A stretch of 64,000 nucleotides of DNA from the NCBI GenBank assembly GCA_031308135.1, contig JAHLJT010002630.1, positions 99,100,918-99,164,917 of the forward strand. The letters are read 5' to 3'. This document shows positions 53,706 through 64,000 of the stretch, one piece after another. The notes below the pieces were generated by a model. It did no database searches. It was not told the DNA's origin and worked only from the letters and a program-made list of their open reading frames with translations. Position numbers and translations under genes: made by a program. Source of the DNA: Acheta domesticus. Taxonomy: Eukaryota; Arthropoda; Insecta; Orthoptera; Gryllidae. Positions within the stretch are counted from its first letter, which is position 1, and each line of letters opens with the position of its first letter.

Positions 53706-54299
53706 TAACTATTGTCACCACTAAGGACCGCGGACGTTAAAAATCTCGCATAATGTGTAATTTTATTGCTGGAACCTGTTTACCGCGGGGAAAAAGAAAA
53801 TTCTCGTACAGCAGATCACTTCCAAAGCTTTATTTCTACTTGCATCGTACAACAAAAGCTGTGTAAACAGACACAAAAGATTTCCGCAATCGGTGACGTG
53901 TGTCTCAAATTCCATGGAATGTGACGTCATACCAGGAGATACGTTGTGTTTGGACCTGTAGCTCTAGTTGTAGCTCAGACAAGTGCTGCAATCTGGTACC
54001 CAAGTAACGAAACATGTGTTCTTGCATTTTCTTAGGAACTCTTGCTTCACGTGGTCAAACATCGTGATCTTTTAATACATCGCCGTTACTTCGCAAGAAG
54101 AGAAAATATTGTAAACGAGCGCCGGAAATGGCCACTTTTCTGAAGAAAAATATATTGCCAAGCCTTGGTAACGAAAAATTGGATAATTCTTGTTCTTATG
54201 TATAGTAAATTAAAGATAATTAAGTAAATGTTTTTTGAAAATTACAAAAGTTCAATTTTTCGGCGTCTTCCTAAAACTACAAAATTGAAGATAGCGATT
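53706..54299. other. Mostly unassigned; L-like fragment near 54130-54300
   Basis: 54130-54300 has GGCCACTTTTCTGAAGAAAA, TTGCCAAGCCTTGGTAACGA and CTTCCTAAAACTACAAAATT, weakly matching reversed L-repeat blocks. 53706-54129 is unassigned. Confidence 0.4.
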
Positions 54300-54595
54300 T
54301 TTACCTTCCCGTATTCGTACGTATATACGGTGTAATATACGTAGTATAGGGAAAGTTATGTAATGCTGCGCGAAAAAACGGCGAATTTTCGACAGAAAAA
54401 AATTCATTGCCGGGACGTAATAACGAAAAAGTGGATAAAACCAGTTGCTAAATTAAGAAAAAAATATCTCATATCACGTGGTGTAGCCAGAATCCCTCTT
54501 TTGTGCGTCCTTGATACCAAAAAAACAATTGAAAGCAAAACGTCTGTCTGTCCGTACGTCCGTCAGTCCGTAATAAACGTTAAACATTCCTAGCA
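54300..54595 (-). repeat. L repeat, right end only (minus)
   Basis: Reversed, it carries the terminal hairpin (TTTCCCTATACTACGTATAT...ACGGGAAGG), GCAACTGGTTTTATCCACTT, the GGTATCAAGGAC block and CGGACGTACGGACAGACAGA. It groups with 47058-48654 rather than 59312-60885 in the block next to the GGACAGACGG motif. Confidence 0.75.
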
Positions 54596-54669
54596 TCAGC
54601 AAGACACGTCGTTAACAGATGGAATGGAAAATTCATGTGACACTATAGTATTTAAAGTTAAGCTTTCTG

Positions 54670-54961
54670 TTGTTAGCAATTTCGCTGAATCATCGCGCTT
54701 TGCCGTTGGATCTGGTCGCCCGTAGCGGACCACCCGCCAGTCCTCCCTCCTGATGCTTGGCGGACGTTCAGATCCTGCATGTCGTGTGTGCGTGCCTTCC
54801 TCAATCCATTGCCGCCAACAGCGCGCGATGGTGGTGTCCGTACGACCGGTGTGGCGCGCAATACGGCGACAGGACCAACCAGCCTCCCGCACACCCACGG
54901 TGCGGCCCCTCTTGAAAGCTTCTATCTGGACCACCGGCTATTGAACGCGTCGCCTAGGCAT
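54670..54961 (-). pseudogene. Tc1-like transposase N-terminal fragment
   Basis: The minus frame starts MPRRRVQ at 54961, hits an in-frame stop (54940-54938), then continues FKRGRTVGVREAGWSCRRIA, RHTGRTDTTIARCWRQW and EGTHTRHAGSERPPS, with a degraded REDWRVVR..PDPTA. This order (helix-turn-helix, RCW..W, GRP-type hinge) is that of the paired-like DNA-binding region of Tc1-family transposases. The catalytic DDE part is absent. About 100 of the usual ~340 residues remain. Confidence 0.75.
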
Positions 54962-55060
54962 AGTGTACGTGCAGGTAACGCTCTGGCGTCGTTACCCGAT
55001 GTCGCAATGGCCGGCGCGGCCGTTTGAGACCCTCTTTTCTCGGCTGGTGGGCACGACGTC

Positions 55061-55396
55061 ACTCCCTTACCCCCGACCCCTTACGCATGCCCCATCTGGA
55101 CCAAAGCATCTATCTCCAATATCAATAAACTTCAAATTGTGCAAAATAGATTTCTCAGATTAGCAACACATGCCCCATGGTTCATTTCAAACGCCCAACT
55201 TCATAAAGAACTAAATATATCACCGATCATCAAACATATCGCCCACCTTTCCAACAATTTTTATTCCAACCTGAATACAATAAACCAAGCAGTCCACTAC
55301 AACCTGGCCTCACTAAATGATCTCCCAACCAGAATTAAAAACAGATTTCCTTTCGAAGCCTTCTTGCAAATTTTCTTCGTAAACGGTTCAAAGTAG
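55061..55396 (+). pseudogene. Jockey-type reverse-transcriptase C-terminus
   Basis: The frame reads YACPIWTKASISNINKLQIV, then QNRFLRLATHAPWFISNAQL, HKELNISPIIKHI, and ends NGSK before TAG at 55394-55396. LQ.VQN.FLR..T.APW...N..LH..L.I is the classic segment after the reverse-transcriptase domain in jockey-clade LINEs. About 110 codons are open, but the polymerase and endonuclease are missing. Confidence 0.8.
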
Positions 55397-55546
55397 GGGC
55401 TCTTGTAGTTTCCTACACCAAGAGTAGTGTAGTTGTGTTAAGTTAAGTTTATTTTAAGTTATAATGTAAGCCATGAAAACACATGATGGAGTAATTTATT
55501 ACTGAACTGTGTACTATCCAACAATAAATAAATTATTTAAAAAAAA
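55061..55546 (+). mobile_element. Jockey-type LINE, 5'-truncated, with poly-A
   Basis: The coding tail 55061-55396 is followed by ~150 bp of 3' untranslated region ending in AATAAATAAATTATTTAAA and an A run at about 55538-55546. The truncated 5' end lies close to the Tc1-like fragment. Confidence 0.75.
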
Positions 55547-56689
55547 CGACCCCCCAGTGCGAGGCCGACCCGTGAAAACGAAATCATTGGCTTAGTGAAT
55601 GGTGAGCAAAATACCCACCAAGTTTGAAGCGGGTCAGTAGGGTCCTTCAGGGTGCAGCTTCTTTTATGACGATGAGTGTATGTACTTCACTTTAAAACGC
55701 TTTGCAAGATGACATTAAATAATTAAAACTATTACACAAATTTAAGTTAAAACTCAAATCTTTCCTGTTGCATAATTGCTTCTATATAATTAGAAACTAT
55801 ACTGATCATCAAAACGAAAAATAATGTTAATTTTAATGAAACAACGATAATCAATTAGTTTACAATTCTATTGTATAATTTTAAAAAAGACTTAATATGA
55901 TTGTAACAAGCAATGCACTTCAGCTCCTGTGTCAATGACCCCCATCACGATCAGGTTTTTTGTCCAGTTTGCCTGATCGATTGAGCAACTGTTGAGATGG
56001 CCCTTTGTTTTCCTTCTGGATATAAATGTAGCTTCACTATGCGCACGTTTTGTTGAGCACTCCGTTTACTTGTAGTGGTAGAAGTAGAACAGAATCTGAG
56101 TTACTATTTGGTTAGCAATGCAGAAAAATCAAAACTGCAGTTCGTATACCGTTGCAATTATATTTTCTATAACTCGAGAACGAAAATATCTAGTTTCTCT
56201 AATGTAGCTAATCTCGCGCTTATTTTTTTATTCTGGAACACAAGAAAATGTGCGCAGATTATCTTCTACGTAAAAAAGCAGTAAGAATATATGGATTTTA
56301 CTGTTTTTTGACCAAATAAATCACATAAATAAAAAATCAAATCCAGACCCAACAACACCTTAACACCACAAATGTAAACTGCCACCAATAGAGGCGCTGC
56401 GCTCAGAGGTCCGTTCAGGGCGACAACTCGCGGCCGAATGCTCCGTTCTCTCACACGCCGTTCACGTCTAGGAAGAATTTTATTGAGGACAACGTGTAAA
56501 CGAAAAAATGATCTTGAGCTTTCATGTAAAGAATCCCAAAATCAAAGTACCTGCTTCAAATTCCAGGGGTCGCAACATCAGTCAATAAGGTAGGTATTAA
56601 TTTGGTGAAAATGCTGCCAACGGATTGGCAGCTATTGTTCTTCACAGGTGACAAACGGACAGGTGAACAAGCCGGCAGCTTAACGAGCT
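55547..56689. other. Unassigned, with one dispersed repeat
   Basis: 56150-56330 is related to 19700-19850 (CAAGAAAATGTGCGCAGAT, TTTTACTGTTTTTTGAC). Nothing else recognised. Confidence 0.45.
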
Positions 56690-57118
56690 GTCGACTGGTG
56701 GGGCGGACGGGCGAAGAGACTGGCGGGCGGACGGGCGCTCGGGCTACCTGGCAGACGGACGGACGAAAAGGCTGGCGGGCGGGCGGGCGGGAGGACGGAC
56801 GGGCGGGCAAAGAGGCTGGTAGGCGGACGGGCGCTCGGGCGACCTGGCGGGCGGACGGGCAGAAGGGCGAACAGCCCGGCTGGCGGACGGAGTCGGCGGA
56901 GAGGAGGACGCTAGGGCTGGCGCTCGGGCGGTTTAGGGGCGAATGGGAGGCCAAAGGGCGCGTGGATGGGACGGAGTGACAGGCGGGCGAGCAGGTAGGC
57001 AGGCGGGCGGACGGGACGTCTGGCTTACACGTGCTCCAGCAGTCTGGCGGGTGAATGGGCGGTCTGGCGGGCGGACGGGCGGACGGGCGGACGGGCGGAC
57101 GGGCGAGAGGCTGGCGGT
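56690..57118 (+). repeat. GCGGACGG minisatellite
   Basis: Units GGCGGGCGGACGGGCG with GCTCGGGC interruptions; the purest stretch is (GGACGGGC)n at 57068-57102. Similar in composition to 24720-24995. Frames through it are artefacts. Confidence 0.9.
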
Positions 57119-58170
57119 CGGCCTGAAATTTTTAGGTTCCCGAATTTAAATGGACCACCCGGTAGATTACTGATCTTCCTTGATACTCACTGCACTATGC
57201 GATAATGGAATAAGTGAGACGAATGTTCGAGAATACATCACACCGTTATCAACGTAATCGATACCATGAGACGTGCGCGTGTTTTTGGTGTCCAAGGGGC
57301 AAGGCGTAATGTCAAACACCTGAGCGACCACGGCCAATCAGGAGCCGAGTCGTGTCCATTCGACCGCTCACGCTGGAGATTACGCGCCGCCTAAGGCAAT
57401 TGCTGTCTGCAATCGATCTGTCATTCCGTGTGAGGCGCCGTAGGACTTCGTCTGCTCGCTCATCAGACAGCGGAAGACGTTGTAACATCTCTGTACTCAG
57501 TGTTCTACAACAGGTAAAGGGCCTCTACCACTCTGTTCAATGAAAATCCCTGTATATCATTCCAGTAATGAGATATAATTGTTATATCACAATATTACCT
57601 TCATATCTGCCAAGTATATCATCCGATTGGTTATTCATACACCGCGGATATTTAGGTAAAAACCTATTTTCTTAAACGTACCTTCTACTAAATGAAGTTT
57701 TTTATATACGTTTTAGGACTATCTGAACTACAATCAGATAATGTTTTAGCGCCTAAATAGCCTATTTCAACATTAATGGTTATTTAAGCGTCATTTACTT
57801 TTAAAATTCTGAAAGGAGAATAATTTGCCCAATTTCATTGTGGACTGTGACTTCCTTTAACTTTTTCTTGTGTAGCCAAAACAGGCAAGGATGATATTAA
57901 TTTTAATTTCCGATAATTTGTAAGATGAACCTACAGGACAAGCATCTTGCAACAAAAGTCTCCGCCTGCATTTCTAAGATAAGCGATTGAATATCCGCGA
58001 AAGAAAACAATCGTTTTGGTAGCACGGATCCTATTACACCGGCTGAGAATTTCTCTTTGCTAATTGATGTTTCCTACGAATTCGTTATTTAAGAGCGTGA
58101 ACTCTGTAGATGAAATTAAGTGGTTAGATTAGCAGACACATTAATTTGTTGATATCTTGGCTCTCCGGGT
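57119..58170. other. Unassigned; possible MITE remnant 57290-57560
   Basis: 57290-57560 is GC-richer, and its right edge reversed reads TATACAGGGATTTTCATTGA, a mariner-like tip, but no matching left tip was found. The 63-codon frame there is unassigned. Confidence 0.35.
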
Positions 58171-58178
58171 GACGCCGT

Positions 58179-58858
58179 AGTGATTCTTAAACATCGATAG
58201 TTATCGATAGTTCAAACTATCGTTGACTATCGATGTTGTGGTCGATAGCTTTTCGATAGTTTTAAGTCTACAGTTTTATAAAGACAACAACATTTTGATG
58301 ACAAAAAATGCAGAGAGCACTCAAAACCGACATGATAAGCGTATAAAGCAATAAATCAAGAAATAGTTATGGTTCTGAATTATGGACTTAATAGTTTTAG
58401 CATTAAAGAAGATATAGTAATGTTTTCCGAGGGTTTTCCTGTTGGGTCTCTTCAGGCAATACTTCCAAGTACCCACTTCGTCGGTATTTGTTCGAAAGCG
58501 GTAGAAATTGTGTAGAAGAAAGGGGTCAAATGAAAACGGATACGTTGAACGTATTTCTATTCATGCACCAAAATTCGTTCTTGTTACAAAATAAAGATTT
58601 ACATCGGAACCGGTTGGAATCTGTTAATAAATTTGTTTGTGTTAATAATTAAAGCTTGCTTATGCATGTTTCTTTACGAAAAGTCTAATACAAATTCAAG
58701 TAGTAACTTATTTTGCAGGAAATTGTATAAAAACGCAAATTTCTATCTAAACAAATAATTATCCCAATCCATTTATTAAAAATGATAAAATATCGATATT
58801 CAATTACAATAGTACCGAAATCTATCTATAGTGAAACAATCTATGTTTAAGAAACACT
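58179..58858. mobile_element. hAT-like element with ATCGATAG motifs, 680 bp
   Basis: The target duplication is GACGCCGT (58171-58178) and GACGCCGC (58859-58866), 7 of 8. The inverted ends are AGTGATTCTTAAACATCGAT and, at the right, AGTGTTTCTTAAACATAGAT. Within the left 90 bp CTATCGAT-type motifs recur in both orientations. No transposase. Confidence 0.75.
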
Positions 58859-58866
58859 GACGCCGC

Positions 58867-59311
58867 GTCGAAGGCTGTGTGGCCGATGTTTCGGCAACCT
58901 TGTCATGGTCTGCCTCAGGGCTGGTGTGACATTAACCCATTACTATGTTACTTTGAGTTGAACACGTGCAGAGATTGAAGTATGCACTCACCTTACCCCT
59001 GAAGAATGCACAATATCTTATCCCTGTTGACGTAGAACGGTCGTTCTCAGCGTATAAACTGATCTTGACCGATAAGAGGCATTCATTTTTCTGTTTAAAA
59101 CTAAAAATGTATTAATGTATTGTGAGGCAAACTCTGGCACTAATAATTCTAACTAGAGTACAAACAATTAAACTTGTTCGTAAATAATAATATCACAAAA
59201 CCTGTTCTATATATTACTGATTTATTTTTCTATCTTCAGAAACATATATAATAAATTGTAAGAATGTGCATCTTTTGTGTTTTCGGTCATATTTGTGCAT
59301 ATTCTACAATT
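58867..59311. other. Unassigned stretch
   Basis: Nothing recognised. Confidence 0.5.
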
Positions 59312-60885
59312 TAACTAGTGGTGCTACAGAATGGCACAGACTTTCCCGTATTAGTTTTTCCGTGGGTCTTCGCTAGCTATTCGGAATTGTGACATACTCT
59401 TTCTTGCCAGCTACCATCTATCACCGCCAAAAGTACATTTTTTTGTCATTTTTTAATTTTTCGGTTTCCTATTAGTAGAAAGAAAATATTAATTTTAGAA
59501 TATTAAAGAACACAAAAACCTAGCCGTAAATGGCAATTTTCTTTTAAAAATTATGTGCCGTTTAAGAGAAAATGGCATTTTAGCACTACTAAAAATGCGA
59601 AATTTGAAGCTCTTTTTCACAGAAAATTTTTGAGTTTTCAAAATACTTTATTTGAAGTTATTTGAAGCACATACACTCACAAATTGTTGGTAATGTGCAT
59701 ATTAAAGATGTGAGAAATCTTTCAAAAAAATTACAATTATGTAATTTTTGAAAAAACAATAAAATAACTCAAAATAAACTTTACGCTATACTAAAGAGTG
59801 TAATTAGCACTGTCACAAAAGTTTGAAGAGAAAATTTGCAGCCATATACGAGAAAATGGCGTTTGAGCATTTCTGAAAATGCCGAAATTTGAGCTACTTT
59901 TCACAGAAAACGGTATTGTTTTCGAGAAACTTTACTTGACATTATTTAAAGCATATATACTCGTAAATATAATAATGTGAAAAAATTGCCGATACTGTAA
60001 ATATTAACGACGTGAGAGACAAGTAGAAAAAAATTACATTTTTCTAATTTTTGAAAAAAACAACCGATAGACCAAAATGGCTTTTATGTCATTGATAGAT
60101 TACATTTGCCACTATCCCTACCAAAAGTTTAAAGAAAAAATTTGGAGCCGTTTTTGAAAAATTCTTGTTTTTGTAATTTTTTAAATTGCACGTATTGCAC
60201 GCAATATTGCACGAAAACTACCAAAATTTTGAAAAACATTTACATAACCTTTATTAAAGAACTCAATATGCAGAACAAATTTTATTTGAAGAAAAAATCT
60301 CTATCTTCAATTTTGTAGTTGGAGAAAGACGCCGAAAAAAATTCAAACTTTCACAATTTTCGAAAATTGAGAGCTGTACGTGAAAATCGGACCTATGCCA
60401 TGTTAAAAAGTGTATTTTCTCTATTCATACAAGAAATTTAAAGAAAAAATTTGGAGCCGATTTTGAGAAAATTTTGAAAATCCCCGGGGGGCTTCATATA
60501 AAGTACCCCATAATTTTGAAGAATCTTTTTCAAAATCACAAAGCTTTGACTAGAATCAGATCGACTGGGGAATATCAATTTTGAAGAAAATCGACGGAAC
60601 GGTTTAGGCGCTAGCGTTGACCACAGACGGACAGACGGACGGAATGCCGTCAATCGATTTTTAAGTATAAAGAAGCAACAAATCATGGATTTTGACCACA
60701 CCACGAGACAGAGGATTTTTTTTTCTTAATTTAGCAACTGGTTTTATCCACTTATTCGTTTTTACGGCCCGGCAATTAATTTTTTTCCGCCGAAAATTGG
60801 CCATTTTTTCGCGCAGCATTACATAACTTTCCCTATACTACGTATATCACTCCGTGTATACGTACGTAAACGGGAAAGTAAAACG
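59312..60885 (+). repeat. L repeat, long copy 2
   Basis: The head AACTAGTGGTGCTACAGAAT is followed by internal ~300-bp units, CACAGACGGACAGACGGACG, then GCAACTGGTTTTATCCACTT and the terminal hairpin to CGGGAAAGTAAAA. It matches 47058-48654 closely except for the ~80 bp after the GACGGAC motif (60640-60718), which is unrelated. It lacks the CCGAAGTATA tip. Confidence 0.8.
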
Positions 60886-61674
60886 TATCCTATTATTCAA
60901 GTCAAATGCAACCCGCAGCACTTGCCAAAGTTTTTTGTCAAATAACCCCTAAACAATGCGTTCTAGGGTCTTAAAAACTTAAATTTTGATACCAAAGTCC
61001 TCAAAGAAACGTTTTTCACACCATAATCTACAAGATGAGACATTTCTCGACATTCAATTAAATTTTCGGTTCCACCCTTCAATATTATCAAGGCCACCTC
61101 AATATTTCAGCCCTTGATGCTGGTAGCCATTTTTGTGACGGCATGCTTAGAAGGCTTAGATTAATCAATCTTATATTTACGTTTTATGTATACACCGTGG
61201 TTTGTGCAGTCTGACAAGGTTTATTTGCATAATATTAATTGCTCTCCAGCAACAACTAGAAGTATTATTATAATTGCTGGATACCTATGAAGATGTGTCT
61301 TATGCGTTTAGTGAAACCATTCAATTAATGTTTTGCAGTGGTTTGTAAGTGCTGTGTACCTAATGTGAAGAGATGTGGAAGTAAAGTGAAGAGTGAAGAC
61401 TGTGTTTGTGTTTTACCTTTACCAGTATTTTCGTTATCAGCAGTGATCCGTTGAAATTTTCAAGTCAGCGGGTTCAGACACGTAACTTTCTCAAAAGTCA
61501 AAAGCTAATATATTTTTGTGACTCACGAAAAGCTAAAAGATAACTGTCAAAAAATATTGCATAATTACTTCAAATGGTGTCTTCAAGAAAATGTTGTGAA
61601 TTGTTTCAAGAAATCTCTCCAAAATACTGAATAAACCTTAGTTGGAAATTTCTTTTAAACGTCAATTGCATTGT
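60886..61674. other. Unassigned stretch
   Basis: Nothing recognised. Confidence 0.5.
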
Positions 61675-61870
61675 TTTTAATTTTTATTTGATACTGTGTT
61701 AGATTGCAAGTTACCTTTATACATTTTTAAACAAATAAGCACGTTTCGTTGACAAATTTCCCTCTTAGAATGGAAATAGAAGGGGTGAGTGTGGGCTTTA
61801 ACATGCGAGAGTTCTCGCACGGTTACGCGGAGGTAGTAGGGGAAAACTTGTGCTATGGCAGAACACAAAG
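61675..61870. repeat. Direct repeat pair, left member
   Basis: It shares AGTTACCTTTATACATTTTT, AAATAAGCACGTT and CATGCGAGAGTTCTCGCA with 63605-63790. The last includes the palindrome TGCGAGAGTTCTCGCA. Confidence 0.6.
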
Positions 61871-62004
61871 AACAAACTTTTTAAATTAGCTAAAGTAAAT
61901 TATCTTTATATAAATGAAAAACAAAAATCAAAACGCGCTAGCCTACAATACTACGTGAATTAATTTTAAAGGCAACTAAAATTAAAATTATAGAAAGAAT
62001 AGCG

Positions 62005-62238
62005 TATACTCGGATTTTTATTTCTTGGCGTTTGGGGACTTATCTTCACGATGGAATATCTCACGGTACTTCGCTTCGTTTTCGGTCGTTCCGCTAGGAT
62101 TTGCCTCATCGCGACTATCGAGCAGTGCTGGCGATCATGCGAATTCTAACGGCACGACGGAGAAAGACACAAAATGCCGTGTGATATTCCATAGTGAAGA
62201 CAAGACCCCACACGCCAAGAAATAAAAACCCTAGTGTA
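62005..62238. mobile_element. Palindromic MITE M, copy 6
   Basis: The left tip is TATACTCGGATTTTTATTTC and the right tip (reverse) TACACTAGGGTTTTTATTTC, both followed by TTGGCG. The arms are GATGGAATATCTCACGG... and ...CCGTGTGATATTCCAT. 234 bp, TA at each end. Confidence 0.85.
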
Positions 62239-63604
62239 AGTCACTCGACACCAATGATGTATACATATACTCCTAGATGGATGACTGTCGCCTTGGCGGT
62301 GAGGCCACCCAAGACGCCATTTTGCACGGCAAAAACCTTGTTCGTATTGCCGAAAGCGGTGTGTTGTAGTGAGTTTTCTCTTGAGTGTTTAGTGAAACAT
62401 TTTTTGTTTTGATTTTTTAAATGTTTTCATTTTGATCTTTACGTAATGTAATTGTTATTTTCAAAATTGGCCCAGGAAATCAATTATTTTTAGCCTTTGT
62501 TTTATCCATGTTTTATCACTATAAGGTGGGTTTCACAACAATATCGTGTAGTGGAATCTTAGTCTTAAGTGTTCAGTGTTTTGAACGTGAATTTTAATCT
62601 ATTCATTTAGTCTCTAAATGTATGTTTTGTTCCTATTTCGTGTTACGTAAAATTAAAAGAAACATTTTATTATTGTGAATATTTTCTTTCAATAGTGAAA
62701 GGTATCATCTGAATGTTTGTTCCTGCAAAACGTTTTGTATTCATATGCAAATAAAAATGTCTGCCCATAAAAAGGACATATGTACTATGTTTTTCTACGT
62801 GTTTTCATTTTAAATCTCTCTGCCACCTCCCAAATCCAGCAGTTATTTACAACCATCCATTTAGAGAGAAAAAAGGGATATTTGGAGAGAAACGCAGTTT
62901 TTCTAATCACATGAACAATAAGTACGTCTTATTCTTATATTTGAAAACGGAATTTTGAAACAGAGAAAGAATCCTTTATAATAAAGCTGCCGTAGTAATA
63001 ATAATTTACTGTCACGTGCAGTATTATCATATAAACTGATCTCTTCTGAAGTAGTATAAGAAGTTTGTACCTGTAAGTCATCATAAAAAACAAGTCCTCA
63101 TTTTTGCAAGTCACCGGTAACACCTTGTCAATGCTGTTCGTAGTTTTATGTAAATTATAAAATATATTTCGACAATATGTTGTTGCCTACAGCTTTACTT
63201 TCTTATGATGGAACAGAACCATGTTAATAAATACAATGTATACGTGTTACACTCGTAAAAATCTACCGAACTGTCATGGGCTGCAATTGACGTTCGAAGC
63301 TTTTGCCGTGCAATATGGCTCCCTGTACGGCCTCACCTCCGCCCATTGGGAAAGCGCGGAGTCAGCCATCTAGTGGTATTTATATACATCATTGCTCGAC
63401 ACTGACAACGATGGCAGTCCAAACGCCCGATTTGAATGTTGGCAGTAACTGCAAGCATGTACATCAACGTCCAGCTGCAAACTCATATTGTAAATAATAC
63501 ACCGTTTGGTATTAAACCAAGGTGTCGATTCGATAAGATATTCACTACGCAAACATCGTTTAAGCAACATTTCCATGTACCGAAGTTAAGTCTGTAAGTT
63601 CTGT
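62239..63604. other. Unassigned, with an internal inverted similarity
   Basis: 62280-62345 and 63290-63360 share, in inverted orientation, GGTGAGGCC and TTGCACGGCAAAA separated by a similar distance. No gene recognised. Confidence 0.45.
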
Positions 63605-63790
63605 TATATTCTGTAACTTCATTAAAAGTTACATTTATACATTTTCAAACGAATAAACACGTTAATTAACAACGGTCCTTCTTAATAGAAAGGATAGACA
63701 AAGGGATAGGGAAAGGATGGGGTTGAACATGCGAGAGTTCTCGCATGGGTACGCTAGTTACTCTATATTAATGCGAAAGAGAAGAAACAG
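63605..63790. repeat. Direct repeat pair, right member
   Basis: Partner of 61675-61870, with AGTTACATTTATACATTTTC, AATAAACACGTT and CATGCGAGAGTTCTCGCATG. 63791-64000 is unassigned. Confidence 0.6.
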
Positions 63791-64000
63791 TTATTATGGC
63801 CATCTGTACTCAGGTACGGATTTACAAGGGGTTACAAACAACAATGACGGCTACTTCATATAGGATACACATTTTCCAATTCGCATTATTGATACCTCTA
63901 GCAAGAAAATAAAAATAGAAAAATTTAATAATTAAACATAATATTTTTTTGAAGAATTACTCAGTTTTTACATGCTTTATTTTTTACTCCCACATCTTAT

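Overview
This is animal genomic DNA, most likely from an arthropod and probably an insect. The base is AT-rich, gene-poor and saturated with short non-autonomous transposons, tRNA-derived SINEs and decayed non-LTR retroelements. I found no intact host gene, no tRNA or rRNA gene and no virus-like gene in 64 kb. Nearly all long open frames are by-products of simple repeats or cross transposon boundaries. The only coding matches I can support are dead fragments: a Penelope-like endonuclease tail, three non-LTR reverse-transcriptase tails and a Tc1-like DNA-binding domain. Letter and number names below (SINE-A to D; repeats M, K, L, R) are my own labels for families seen in this window.

Layout. 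1-5382 is the left copy of a duplicated segment whose partner is 34769-39397. Each copy holds a hAT-type element, a GC-rich tract, a CTTTC-type pyrimidine array and a SINE-A with a palindromic MITE inside it. The left copy alone carries a Penelope-like insertion (20-669) with a 13-bp target duplication, and it stops at a 1000-N assembly gap (5383-6382). 6.4-17.5 kb has tRNA-like heads, two minisatellites (7.7-8.6, 9.0-9.7 kb), a three-level nest (MITE inside piggyBac-like element inside SINE-B, 11.0-12.4 kb), GC-rich short satellites (13.1-13.4, 16.8-17.3 kb) and L-repeat copies. 17.5-34.6 kb has several hAT-like elements with 8-bp target duplications, many SINE-A pieces, a LINE tail, and a cluster of related hAT elements at 27.6-30.3 kb. 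39.4-49 kb has a SINE-B with an 11-copy 79-bp array, a Harbinger-like element, a 1.6-kb hAT-like element and two abutting MITEs joined to a long L repeat. 49-64 kb has dispersed repeat pairs, SINE-C, LINE and Tc1 remnants, a hAT element, another L repeat and a further MITE.

How the parts relate. The window reads as a record of layered transposition. Paralogous empty sites inside it prove several insertions: Penelope in the duplication, the piggyBac-like element in SINE-B, and SINE-C in the R repeat. In three separate SINE copies an internal stretch has expanded into a tandem array. The most unusual signal is a hammerhead-ribozyme-like core (CTGATGA, 5-bp stem, GAAAC) just downstream of the Penelope fragment. 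It recurs at two other sites, with stem sequences that differ but still pair.
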